Positions 35,718 through 44,009 of a stretch of DNA of 64,000 nucleotides are shown piece by piece. The stretch comes from Acinetobacter lwoffii (GTDB lineage Bacteria > Pseudomonadota > Gammaproteobacteria > Pseudomonadales > Moraxellaceae), in contig NZ_CP072549.1 of the NCBI RefSeq assembly GCF_019343495.1, positions 2,604,001-2,668,000 on the forward strand. Direction: 5' to 3'. Position 1 is the first letter of the stretch. Each line of letters starts with the position of its first letter. A program made the position numbers and the translations under genes. The notes under the pieces are model-generated. The model was not told the DNA's origin and did not search any database. It was given only the letters and a program-made list of their open reading frames with translations.

Positions 35718-38048
35718 TTAGCTAGCAATGGTGCCTCCATCATTACGCGTAATCACAACAGTTGCTGAACGTGGACGTGCTGTCTTGTTCGAACGATCTG
35801 TTTGGCTGGCAGGCCAGTTACTGGTTGGAGCATCAAATTTTTTAGAATCTTCACCCGGATGTTGTACGTTGATGAAAATTGCTTTGTAGTCCGGTGTCAT
35901 GGTGACACCAGTGATTTCACACTCTACTGGACCGGTCAGGAAGCGACGTAGATTTTCATCGGTCACTTTGGCACCAGCAATTGTTGCTTGACCATTAGAG
36001 GTTGTTACTACACCACCATCACCAACTTGTCCAGGTAATGCTGCCAGCATCATACAGTTGGTTACATCTGTATAAGCGCCGTCATCAGTCTGAATCCAGA
36101 GTACACCGCGAGGGTCAAACCACATACCATCTGGTGAAGACAGATCATTATTATCATTTAAGCCAGACAGGTTGATATTGGCATCCATCGATGCTTCAGC
36201 ACCGAACAAGTAGATATCCCATTCAAAGCTTTCTGATGCGGTATTTTCCTCTTTAAAGCGAATAATATGGCCATTCACATTACCTTTACCGCCTTCAGGA
36301 TCTGAGTAATTACGTGGGTTGGCAGCATCAACAGGTTGTGCCGAGTTATTGCCACGGTTACTGTTATTGGTCAGGGTAACGTAGACCTCACCATTCTCTG
36401 GGTTAACAGCTACCCATTCAGGGCGGTCCATCTTCGTTGCACCAACGGCATCGCCTGCTAAACGTGCAAAAGTTAATACATCTGCATCAGAGCTAAATGG
36501 ATATACTGCATTTTGTGCAGTTAAACCGTTTTTACCATGAGCAAGTTCAATCCATTGACCAGTTCCATCTGCATTGAACTTGGCCACATAGAACTTACCG
36601 TTATTCATATATTTGTCACCAGCACGGTAGCCGGTATTGATATCTTTTGGATCCCATTTTGCATCAGAGACAAATTTGTAAATGTATTCACCACGTGAGT
36701 CATCGCCCATGTAGAAGGCAAACTGTTGACCTTCAACGGCACGGCTAGCACGACAGTCTTCATGCGCAAAACGACCTAAAGCTGTACGTTTTACTGGGTT
36801 TGAGCGACTATCAAATGGATCAATCTCTACAATCCAGCCAAAGGTATTCGGTGCATTACGATAGTCTTGACTTGCTGACGCCTTAGTAACGTCCGCTGAC
36901 CAACGGTCATACATATCTTGTGATTCAAGACTTGCTGGCGCTGTTTCCCAGGCATAACGAGAAGATTTATCTAAATAAATAGTGCGGCCTTGGTCATCCA
37001 GTTCAGGGATTTTTTCACCAAAGGCATCTTTAATATAAATGATGCTGCCTTTCTCATCACGTTTAACTGTACCGTCGGCATTTTTTTCAGTTTGATAAGA
37101 AATCTCTAAACCTAAGCCATAACGTTTAAGTGCTATTTTTTCAGCTTCAGTGCGTGCTGCATACTGGTCTGTTCCTGAACGTTGGAAATAACCAATAAAA
37201 TTTTCTTCGGCAGTTAAATATGTACCCCATGGTGTATAGCCATTACCACAGTTATTTTGTGTACCGCGAGTTTGACGACCGTTAGGAGAGAAAGCTGTGT
37301 GGATTAATGGAGAGGTCGTTACCGGCCCAGCAAAATCCATCACTGTTGAAGCCGTAATACGGCGGTTAAAGGGAGATGATTTTACAATTTCAACAGCCTG
37401 AGACTCTGTATTTTTCTTAACATGCACAATTGAAACACCATGTGCATTCACTTCACGAATGACTTCATCTTCTGGACGGCGACCATCTACTTTAGTTGCA
37501 CCCTTAGGGTGTAAAAAAGTTTGATTGATGTATTCATGGTTCATCACCAGCAGGCCATGCTCAGATGCATTTTCCTCATAACGGCCAGTTTTAGTGCTTA
37601 AACCAAAATAGCTCATACCATCATGGCAGTCACCCGCACGGAATTGAAAGCTTGGACCCGATGGAACCTCGCTATCATTCCAGTCTGGGTAAAGTGGATG
37701 AATCGAGTCACCCATTGCATAGAGGACAGTGGCTGTATAGCCTTCAGGAACAGTAACCCAGTCATCCAGGTTTTTCTTCACCGGGCTAAAGCTTAATTTT
37801 TCTGGACGTACATTGTTGTCCGCTGGAGGAGTTGGTTTGTTCTCATCATCCCCAATATTTGCATTATCATCGTCATCGCTACATGCGGTCAGGCTAGAAG
37901 CCAAAGCCAATGCTGCAGCGCCACTAGCTGTTTTTTTAATTAAGCTACGACGAGAAATACGCTGCTCTAAAATATCACGAAAGTGCATGTTATTTGAGTT
38001 GTTATTATCTAGCTCTTGATCTTCATGATAGGGTGTTTGGTATGTCAT
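35718..38048 (-). CDS. phoX: PhoX-type alkaline phosphatase, twin-arginine exported, probable lipoprotein
   Basis: 776 aa. It is a PhoX/DUF839 family phosphatase, a Ca/Fe enzyme that releases phosphate from organic esters. An N-terminal extension of about 28 residues precedes the twin-arginine motif SRRSLIKK (about residues 32-39). A hydrophobic stretch follows and ends in LTAC, a lipobox, then SDDDD. The product is therefore likely exported folded by Tat and then lipidated. Family segments include GDCHDGMSYFGL, VMNHEYINQT, AEENFIGYF, NTFGWIVEIDPFD, RFAHEDC and SPDGMWFDPRGVLWIQTD. AGGAA precedes ATG 38048. It follows tatA-tatB-tatC on the same strand, behind a terminator. Phosphate control is expected but its upstream region has only one half of a Pho box. 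Confidence 0.92.
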   Translation of the reverse strand: MTYQTPYHEDQELDNNNSNNMHFRDILEQRISRRSLIKKTASGAAALALASSLTACSDDDDNANIGDDENKPTPPADNNVRPEKLSFSPVKKNLDDWVTVPEGYTATVLYAMGDSIHPLYPDWNDSEVPSGPSFQFRAGDCHDGMSYFGLSTKTGRYEENASEHGLLVMNHEYINQTFLHPKGATKVDGRRPEDEVIREVNAHGVSIVHVKKNTESQAVEIVKSSPFNRRITASTVMDFAGPVTTSPLIHTAFSPNGRQTRGTQNNCGNGYTPWGTYLTAEENFIGYFQRSGTDQYAARTEAEKIALKRYGLGLEISYQTEKNADGTVKRDEKGSIIYIKDAFGEKIPELDDQGRTIYLDKSSRYAWETAPASLESQDMYDRWSADVTKASASQDYRNAPNTFGWIVEIDPFDSRSNPVKRTALGRFAHEDCRASRAVEGQQFAFYMGDDSRGEYIYKFVSDAKWDPKDINTGYRAGDKYMNNGKFYVAKFNADGTGQWIELAHGKNGLTAQNAVYPFSSDADVLTFARLAGDAVGATKMDRPEWVAVNPENGEVYVTLTNNSNRGNNSAQPVDAANPRNYSDPEGGKGNVNGHIIRFKEENTASESFEWDIYLFGAEASMDANINLSGLNDNNDLSSPDGMWFDPRGVLWIQTDDGAYTDVTNCMMLAALPGQVGDGGVVTTSNGQATIAGAKVTDENLRRFLTGPVECEITGVTMTPDYKAIFINVQHPGEDSKKFDAPTSNWPASQTDRSNKTARPRSATVVITRNDGGTIAS

Positions 38049-38179
38049 TTTTAGTTCCTAGCAAAAAAGGCTTGGTTATAAAGTTATGAACAAATTAGAC
38101 CTAAAGTATGACAAAATGGTTAAGTCTATATTTCAATAAAGTTAAATAAATCAATATATTGGTGTAAATTTAAACAAAA

Positions 38180-38197
38180 AGACAGCCAAGGCTGCCT
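38180..38197 (-). terminator. Terminator of tatABC
   Basis: On the minus strand AGGCAGC pairs with GCTGTCT around CTTG (one G-T pair) and is followed by TTTTTG. It separates tatC from phoX. Confidence 0.75.
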
Positions 38198-38236
38198 GAG
38201 TTAAATACGATTCTTTTTGTTTTTGGATTCTTGTTA

Positions 38237-39013
38237 TTATTGATCGGTTAAACGACGCTTTTCAATCAGTTTCCCTGCCAACAAACCCAGTTCAAACAGC
38301 AGCCACATCGGGACAGCCAGCATGATCATCGACAGGGCATCCGGAGGGGTGACAAACATCGCTACAAAGAAGCAGCCCACAATAATAAAGCGCCGTTTCT
38401 CTACCAGAGTCTGTGTCGAAACTGCGCCAATCAAGATCAGAACCAGGGTAATAATAGGAATTTCAAAGGTAAAACCAAAGACCAGAAACAGCTTTAAACA
38501 GAAGCTGAGATAACTGTTAATGTCGGTCATCGGTGCCACAGTTTCCGGCGAAACACTGATAAAAAAATGCAGAATTGAGGGCAATGCCACAAAGTAGGCA
38601 AAGCTGATGCCGGTATAAAACAGCACGATACTGCCGATCAAAAGTGGCAAGGCCAGGCTCTTTTCTTTGGCATATAGCGCAGGCTTAATAAAGGTCCAAA
38701 GCTGATACAGGATAAACGGCATCGCGATCATCAGCGCGACAAAGAAGTTCAGCTTAAAAGGTGCCATGAAGGTTGCAGTGACATCCGTGGCAATCATGGT
38801 TGAACTGGCTGGTAGCTGTGCACGCAACGGTTCGGACAACCATTGATAAGTCTGATTAGCAAAGGGTAATAAGCAGAAAAACAGGCCAATCAGGACCGCA
38901 ACCACTTTAAACAGATGCTTTCTTAAGATGATCAAATGCTGGGTAATCGGCATGTGTTCAAGGTTCAGCGCTGCAGCATCATTCGAGGCTGGTGTGGGCG
39001 GTAAAGATGTCAT
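38237..39013 (-). CDS. tatC: Twin-arginine translocase subunit TatC
   Basis: TatC is the receptor core of the Tat system and binds the twin-arginine signal with TatB. 258 aa with six membrane helices. Family blocks are MPITQHLIILRKHL, the first-loop PLRAQLP, the MPFILYQLWTFIKPALYAKEK stretch, the FGFTFEIPI motif with its conserved Glu, and TPPDALSMIMLAVP. An N-terminal Pro/Ala-rich extension of about 18 residues is unusual but harmless. ATG 39013 overlaps the tatB stop by four bases (ATGA). Confidence 0.96.
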   Translation of the reverse strand: MTSLPPTPASNDAAALNLEHMPITQHLIILRKHLFKVVAVLIGLFFCLLPFANQTYQWLSEPLRAQLPASSTMIATDVTATFMAPFKLNFFVALMIAMPFILYQLWTFIKPALYAKEKSLALPLLIGSIVLFYTGISFAYFVALPSILHFFISVSPETVAPMTDINSYLSFCLKLFLVFGFTFEIPIITLVLILIGAVSTQTLVEKRRFIIVGCFFVAMFVTPPDALSMIMLAVPMWLLFELGLLAGKLIEKRRLTDQ

Positions 39014-39432
39014 ACGGCCACCTTCATTTCTGTATAGCGTTGTTCGGAAATCGCAACTTGTGTTATTACCGGTTTGGGTAGATACACAGGGGATACAGGC
39101 TGTACGATCGGCTGATAGCTGATTGAAGCCTGAACAGGCTGAGGCTTTGCTTTTGATTCCTCAGTTGCGATCGGCTGCTGTAAATCTGCCATTCGTGCCT
39201 GCATTTTGGCTTCGAGTTGTTGAATGCGCTGCATTTCAGTCTGCATTTGTTCGCGTAGCTCAGACAGACGTAATTCACGATCAAGATCATTCTGAACATT
39301 GCTCACCATACGCTTGATCTTGCCGTACCATGTTCCGACAAAACGTACTGCTTCCGGAAGCTTATCTGGCCCAAGAACCAAAAGCGCAATAATCCCGAAA
39401 ATCAGCAGCTCGGTCATTCCGATATTGAGCAT
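39010..39432 (-). CDS. tatB: Twin-arginine translocase subunit TatB
   Basis: 140 aa. The hydrophobic helix MTELLIFGIIALLVLGPDKLPEAVR is characteristic of TatB, with the LGPDKLPE hinge. An amphipathic coiled coil follows (about residues 30-90, LDRELRLSELREQMQTEM). The C-terminus is Pro/Val/Gln-rich. It forms the signal-peptide receptor with TatC. It begins 9 bases after the tatA stop and its stop overlaps tatC. Confidence 0.94.
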   Translation of the reverse strand: MLNIGMTELLIFGIIALLVLGPDKLPEAVRFVGTWYGKIKRMVSNVQNDLDRELRLSELREQMQTEMQRIQQLEAKMQARMADLQQPIATEESKAKPQPVQASISYQPIVQPVSPVYLPKPVITQVAISEQRYTEMKVAV

Positions 39433-39441
39433 AGCGAACTC

Positions 39442-39660
39442 TTAACTTTTAACCGAATGTTCAGGAGTTTTGACCTGGGCATCAATGGTGCGCGGCTCTG
39501 CAAGCTGAGCTTGTTCTGCCTCTTCATCTTTGACTGATTTTTTAAAGTCTTTAATCGCGCCGCCGACGTCTTTACCCAAATTTTTAAGTTTGGATGTGCC
39601 GAACAATAAAATCACCACAATTGCAAAAATCAGCACATGCCAAATTGATAATCCTGCCAT
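39442..39660 (-). CDS. tatA: Twin-arginine translocase subunit TatA
   Basis: 72 aa. A short membrane helix ([18 protein letters not shown]) is followed by the FG-hinge and amphipathic helix [20 protein letters not shown], the normal TatA structure. TatA oligomerises to make the export pore. It is the first gene of tatA-tatB-tatC, with AGGA before ATG 39660. Confidence 0.96.
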   Translation of the reverse strand: MAGLSIWHVLIFAIVVILLFGTSKLKNLGKDVGGAIKDFKKSVKDEEAEQAQLAEPRTIDAQVKTPEHSVKS

Positions 39661-39795
39661 TATTTTATCCTCTATATTTCATGCACCTATCTCAGCAGGC
39701 TTGTATGACAGCGCGGTGACGCTTTGATGACAGTTTGCCGACACGGCAGCAGGGGAATGGCTTACTCATATAAAAATTTCATAATTCAATGAAAA

Positions 39796-39814
39796 GTATG
39801 CTGTGCTAGCATAC
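39796..39814. promoter_or_regulatory. Inverted repeat between tatA and the AEC transporter gene
   Basis: GTATGCT and AGCATAC form a perfect 7-bp inverted repeat with a GTGCT spacer, 32 bp before the AEC gene start. It may be an operator or an RNA hairpin; no regulator is adjacent. Confidence 0.35.
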
Positions 39815-39845
39815 AGCCTGATATGGAAATCTCAGCAGCATTGTC

Positions 39846-40727
39846 ATGGCCTTGATTCTTCCCCTCCTGTCTTTTCTGATCGGTTATTGGGGTGTGCAAT
39901 ATTTAAAACCGGTTCGACCTCTCTTGGCAGCTTTATTGGCACGGGTCCTGATTCCGGTACTGATTATTTACAATATGGTGTTTTACCAAGAGGGCAGTTT
40001 GTGGTTAATTGCCTTTAGCTTTTTCTGTTCCTGTGTGTTCTTTGCCTTATTTTATTTCACCCTGAAAAATAAACTGCGTGCCTTATGCCTGAGCTATTTA
40101 AATGGGGCATGGCTGGGAATTCCTTTTGCACTGGCAGTTTTTGGCCCGCAAGCGACCAGTACTGTGGTGGCGCTGTACATCGGTGGTTCTTTGTTTGGCA
40201 ATGTCTGTGCGGTGATGGCAGTCAGTGAAGCCAGACAAGATAGCAGCTATATTTTAAAAAATGTACTGCTCTCACCACCAGTGGTGGCACTGTCAGTGGC
40301 AGCCTTATTGTCATTTTGGGATTTGAGTCAGTGGCAGCAAGTCGCTTGGGTAGAGAGGCTGTATCAGGCCAATAAAGTGCTGGTGACTTTTAGTGGCATG
40401 TGTGTGCTGGGAATGTGGCTGAGCAATGTGCGGATCAGCAGCTTTGATTTAATGCGCAGTCTGCAACTGATTTTTTATAGAGGGCTGTTTGCGGTTTTGC
40501 TGTGTGTTGCCGCTTATTATTATTTACCTATTCCGCAGCAGACGCTGACCTATGCGGTACTGCTGATGTTCTTTTTATTGCCGCCTGCAGCCAATATTGT
40601 GGCACTGGAAACCCATTATCAGGGAACAGGCCATTCCGCCAAATATATTGCTTCGGGAACTTTGGCCAGCGCGATCTTGATTGCCTTATATGGGGTAATC
40701 GTGCATGCGTTGATGCCTACGCTATAG
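39846..40727 (+). CDS. AEC-family (auxin efflux carrier-like) transporter
   Basis: 293 aa, very hydrophobic with about nine to ten membrane helices. It shows the AEC family pattern: an opening LILPLLSFLIGYWG, the GxPxxxA block GAWLGIPFALAVFG, then LSPPVVALSVAALLSF and a final LLPPAANIVALETHYQG. Bacterial relatives move organic acids such as malate or malonate, so the substrate here is open. ATG 39846 has no strong ribosome site. It diverges from tatA. Confidence 0.85.
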   Translation: MALILPLLSFLIGYWGVQYLKPVRPLLAALLARVLIPVLIIYNMVFYQEGSLWLIAFSFFCSCVFFALFYFTLKNKLRALCLSYLNGAWLGIPFALAVFGPQATSTVVALYIGGSLFGNVCAVMAVSEARQDSSYILKNVLLSPPVVALSVAALLSFWDLSQWQQVAWVERLYQANKVLVTFSGMCVLGMWLSNVRISSFDLMRSLQLIFYRGLFAVLLCVAAYYYLPIPQQTLTYAVLLMFFLLPPAANIVALETHYQGTGHSAKYIASGTLASAILIALYGVIVHALMPTL

Positions 40728-40770
40728 ATTCCCTCTACTTTTAGGAGATGAGAAACGCTGTTTCGCAAGG

Positions 40771-40816
40771 GGAGAGGTGAATAATCCCTCCCAACCTCCC
40801 TTTTACTAAAGGGAGG
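40771..40816. repeat. REP-like palindromic element before rdgB end
   Basis: CCTCCCTTT (40795-40803) pairs with AAAGGGAGG (40808-40816) around TACT, after a GAGAGGTG and CCCTCCCAA lead. The layout is similar to the element at 30568-30602. It lies between the convergent AEC and rdgB genes and may also serve as a terminator. Confidence 0.55.
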
Positions 40817-40827
40817 AGATCAAAAAC

Positions 40828-41454
40828 TTACTTCGCCAAACTCTTCTTAAACAGCTGCATCGCCTGTCCACGATGACTGATTTTATTCTTTTCTTCCTTG
40901 CTCATTTCTGCACTGGAAATTCCGAGTTCCGGTAACCAGAACAACGGGTCATAGCCAAAACCATTTTCACCACGCACAGCTTCCAGAATTTTCCCGTGCC
41001 AGATACCCTGAAAGACTTGTGGTAAGGGATCTTCGGCATGTTGGACCAGTGCCAGTACACAAACAAACATACCCTCGATCGCTTCACCTTCTTGGCGTAA
41101 GGGTTTGAGATTGGCCAGCAGTTTTTCATTATTGGCGGCATCATTGCCATGTTCACCGGCATAACGTGCTGAGTAGATCCCAGGAGCTCCGCCAAGAACT
41201 GGCACACAAATGCCTGAGTCATCGGCAATCGCCGGTTTACCTGAGATTTTAGCCGCGTGGCGTGCCTTGATAATGGCATTTTCAACAAAGCTTAAGCCAT
41301 CTTCGATGGCATCTTCGATATTCAGTTGACCTTGAGGAATCACATCTACCGGCAGTTGCAGTTCCGCAAACATTTTCTCAAACTCGGCAATTTTACCTTT
41401 GTTATTACTTGCCAATACCAGTGTGCCTTGGGATAACCAATCTGTAGAAGCCAT
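40828..41454 (-). CDS. rdgB: XTP/dITP pyrophosphatase (RdgB/HAM1 family)
   Basis: RdgB hydrolyses non-canonical purine triphosphates (ITP, dITP, XTP) and keeps them out of DNA and RNA. Substrate-binding LVLASNNKGKIAEFEKM is at the N-terminus, with the catalytic ARHAAKISGKPAIADDSGICV and GAPGIYSARYAG in the middle. GFGYDPLFWLPELG and SHRGQAM are in the C-terminal third. 208 aa is normal. ATG 41454. Confidence 0.95.
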   Translation of the reverse strand: MASTDWLSQGTLVLASNNKGKIAEFEKMFAELQLPVDVIPQGQLNIEDAIEDGLSFVENAIIKARHAAKISGKPAIADDSGICVPVLGGAPGIYSARYAGEHGNDAANNEKLLANLKPLRQEGEAIEGMFVCVLALVQHAEDPLPQVFQGIWHGKILEAVRGENGFGYDPLFWLPELGISSAEMSKEEKNKISHRGQAMQLFKKSLAK

Positions 41455-41518
41455 GTGTCACTCATTCTCTAAATATCAATCGTGCTATTTTAACTGCCAT
41501 TGCGGGTTTGTAGGCAAT

Positions 41519-41540
41519 AAAAAAGCACCCGAAGGTGCTA
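41519..41540 (-). terminator. Terminator of the metX-metW-Sel1 unit
   Basis: AGCACC pairs with GGTGCT around CGAA and is followed by TTTTTT on the minus strand, 16 bases after the Sel1 gene stop. Confidence 0.82.
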
Positions 41541-41556
41541 TTTATACCATTCAGCT

Positions 41557-42147
41557 TTATTGTGCCTGAATCCATCTGTCGGCACGGTCACGCGCCTGAC
41601 GGATCTGCTCTTGGGTTAAATTCGCCGCCAAGGCAGTTTTTCTGCCTTCCGACAGCGTAATCACCTTATTGTCGAGCATGCCATCACGAGTAGAAAGCTC
41701 ATACCATTGGTATGCGCCCATGTAGTTTTTCTTTTTCTCTTCCATCATTGCCAGGTTAAAGCTGGCACGGTTATCGCCACGGCTGGCCGCTTTTTCAAAA
41801 TACTGACGTGCCAGAGCCTCATCTTTTCTGGTGCCAATGCCATCTGCCAGCATACGGCCAACATTCAGTTGTGCAACTGCCAGACCTTGATCCGCAGCAG
41901 TTTTATACCAGGCAAAGGCCTGTCGTTCATCTTTTTGAATGTCTTTACCATACTGGTATTTGGTGGCCAGATAAAACTGTGCACCGGCCTGACCAGCTTT
42001 CGCTGCCTTGGTCAGACTGTTGATATCCATAATGGAATACTGAGCCGCTTGACTGGCAACAGATGGACTCGGTGCAACATAATCTGCATGGGCTTGCATG
42101 CCAAAAAGTCCCGCCAGTAGCGTCGTACTTAATAATAATTTTTTCAT
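41557..42147 (-). CDS. Secreted Sel1-repeat protein
   Basis: 196 aa. A signal peptide (MKKLLLSTTLLAGLFGMQAHA) sends it to the periplasm. It has three to four Sel1/TPR-like repeats: AGAQFYLATKYQYGKDIQKD, AFAWYKTAADQGLAVAQLNV, ALARQYFEKAASRGDNRASF and AYQWYELSTRDG. Such repeats mediate protein contacts. The start overlaps the metW stop by four bases, so it is translated from the metX-metW transcript, which is unexpected for an envelope protein. Function unknown. Confidence 0.9.
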   Translation of the reverse strand: MKKLLLSTTLLAGLFGMQAHADYVAPSPSVASQAAQYSIMDINSLTKAAKAGQAGAQFYLATKYQYGKDIQKDERQAFAWYKTAADQGLAVAQLNVGRMLADGIGTRKDEALARQYFEKAASRGDNRASFNLAMMEEKKKNYMGAYQWYELSTRDGMLDNKVITLSEGRKTALAANLTQEQIRQARDRADRWIQAQ

Positions 42148-42737
42148 AGCGCGCTCACTCGATAAATAGCGACTTCACCAAATAGATTAGGGAGATGCTT
42201 GCTCAGCAAACTATCTTCTTGATTCCCGTTCACAGCGAGTCGATTAATAATTTTGATGTTATTTTCCGCACAAAGTGCTTCAAAATCACGAAATGTACAT
42301 AAGTGGATATTCGGGGTGTTATACCACATATACGGCAAGGCTTCAGAAACCGGCATTCTCCCTTTGATTGCCAAGAAAGACCGGGTCTTCCAGTGCGCAA
42401 AGTTCGGAAAGGTAATAATGGCCTGTTTCCCTACACGCACCATATCACGCAATAATACGTCAGGTGCATCTACAGCCTGCAAAGCTTGTGCCATGACCAC
42501 ATTGTCAAAAGACTGGTCGGCAAAACGGCTTAAACCGAGGTTTAAGTCCTGCTGGATGATATTTAACCCGCGACTGACCGCAATTGCAATCTTTTCCTGA
42601 TCAATTTCTAATCCGTATGCACGAATATCGTGCTTTTTACTCATTTGTGCCAGCAGTTCACCATCGCCACAACCGAGGTCGAGTACGCTAGAACCGGGCT
42701 TGATCCACTTTTCAGCGAGTTGTTGATCGATACGCAT
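42144..42737 (-). CDS. metW: Methionine biosynthesis protein MetW
   Basis: 197 aa, a SAM-methyltransferase fold: SSVLDLGCGDGELLAQMSK (motif I), YGLEIDQEKIAIAVSRGLN, and DNVVMAQALQAVDAPD. In bacteria with metX-metW operons, MetW is required together with MetX for homoserine activation. The ATG overlaps the metX stop by one base (TAATG), so translation is coupled. Confidence 0.94.
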   Translation of the reverse strand: MRIDQQLAEKWIKPGSSVLDLGCGDGELLAQMSKKHDIRAYGLEIDQEKIAIAVSRGLNIIQQDLNLGLSRFADQSFDNVVMAQALQAVDAPDVLLRDMVRVGKQAIITFPNFAHWKTRSFLAIKGRMPVSEALPYMWYNTPNIHLCTFRDFEALCAENNIKIINRLAVNGNQEDSLLSKHLPNLFGEVAIYRVSAL

Positions 42738-43897
42738 TATACGGCCTCCTTTGGTGTTGCTTTCAGGTGTTCTTCACCACCCAGGAATGCACGCAAAGAT
42801 TTTACATAGAGCGGAATAGGGAACAGGAAAGAGTCATGACCCTGTTCGGCATCAATATCCAGATAGCTCACAGGTTTATGGTTGCTAATTAGCGCATCCA
42901 CGATTTCCTGCGAGCGGGCAGGAGTAAAACGCCAGTCAGTCGTGAATGACACCACCAGGAATTTGCACTGGGTATTGGCCATGGCTTTTTTGAGCGACTG
43001 TTCATATTCACGCGACGGATCAAAGTAATCCAGTGCCTTGGTCATGATCAGATAGGTATTGGCATCGAAGTTACGGCTGAACTGCTCACCTTGATAACGC
43101 AAATAGCTTTCGACCTGAAATTCAACGTCAAAGCCATACATAAATTTGCCTGATTTCAAATCGCGGCCAAACTTCTGTTTCATGGCTTCTTCGGACAGGT
43201 AAGTAATATGACCGACCATACGCGCCAGAATCAGGCCACGTTTTGGATAGCTGTCATTTTCCAGATAACGGCCATTATGGAAATCTGGGTCTGACAAAAT
43301 CGACTGACGTGCTACTTCGTTAAAGGCAATATTCTGTGCAGAAAGTTTCGGAGCGCTGGCAATAATTACGCATTTTCTTAAACGGTTTGGATAATCCACT
43401 GACCATTGCAATGCCTGCATGCCACCCAGTGAACCACCAATGATGGCATCCCAAGTATCAATCCCTAAACGATCAGAGAGCAGGGCTTGGGTTTTGACCC
43501 AATCGCGGACCGTAACCAGTGGGAAATCCGGGCCATAAGGACGGTTGTCATTTTCAGGGTTTGGCGAGATCGGGCCGGTAGAACCGCTACAGCCACCAAT
43601 ATTATTCAGTGAAACCACAAAGAATTTTGACGTATCAATAGCTTTGCCGGGACCAATACATGAATCCCACCAGCCGGCTTTTTTATCATCTTCATGATGA
43701 TAGCCAGCAGCATGGTGATGACCGGAAAGGGCATGACAAATCAGAATGGCATTGGACTTATCGGCATTGAGTTCGCCATAAGTTTCAACCATCAGTTCAA
43801 AACGTGGGAGGATGCGACCGCATTCAAGCTCTAACGGCTCTTCAAATTGGAACTTTTGTGGGACAATAATGCCCACTGAGTCAGCTGGAAAAGACAC
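42737..43897 (-). CDS. metX: Homoserine O-acyltransferase (MetX family)
   Basis: MetX activates homoserine with an acetyl or succinyl group for methionine synthesis. 386 aa of the alpha/beta-hydrolase fold. The nucleophile Ser156 is in [12 protein letters not shown], the Asp is likely in [14 protein letters not shown] with the His in GHDSF, and [12 protein letters not shown] and [12 protein letters not shown] are typical. Acetyl versus succinyl donor cannot be told safely from the sequence. The start codon is GTG (43895-43897) with AAGG 12 bases upstream. It heads a metX-metW-Sel1 unit. Confidence 0.93.
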   Translation of the reverse strand: MSFPADSVGIIVPQKFQFEEPLELECGRILPRFELMVETYGELNADKSNAILICHALSGHHHAAGYHHEDDKKAGWWDSCIGPGKAIDTSKFFVVSLNNIGGCSGSTGPISPNPENDNRPYGPDFPLVTVRDWVKTQALLSDRLGIDTWDAIIGGSLGGMQALQWSVDYPNRLRKCVIIASAPKLSAQNIAFNEVARQSILSDPDFHNGRYLENDSYPKRGLILARMVGHITYLSEEAMKQKFGRDLKSGKFMYGFDVEFQVESYLRYQGEQFSRNFDANTYLIMTKALDYFDPSREYEQSLKKAMANTQCKFLVVSFTTDWRFTPARSQEIVDALISNHKPVSYLDIDAEQGHDSFLFPIPLYVKSLRAFLGGEEHLKATPKEAV

Positions 43898-43934
43898 GGG
43901 GAGGATTCGCCTTAAATCTTTAGTATGAATAATA

Positions 43935-43960
43935 AAAGGATACCATTTGCCGGTATCCTT
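43935..43960 (-). terminator. Terminator of leuA
   Basis: AAGGATACC pairs with GGTATCCTT around ATTTGCC, followed by TTTTATTATT on the minus strand, 50 bases past the leuA stop. Confidence 0.85.
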
Positions 43961-44009
43961 CTAAAGTCATTTTAGTGCTATGAATTATCGCAAATTCTAA
44001 TACCGCCGT

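Noticed and set aside
38080..38130. Pho box upstream of phoX
   Set aside because: Only one TTGTCAT half-site is seen on the minus strand; the second repeat at the 11-bp period is missing.
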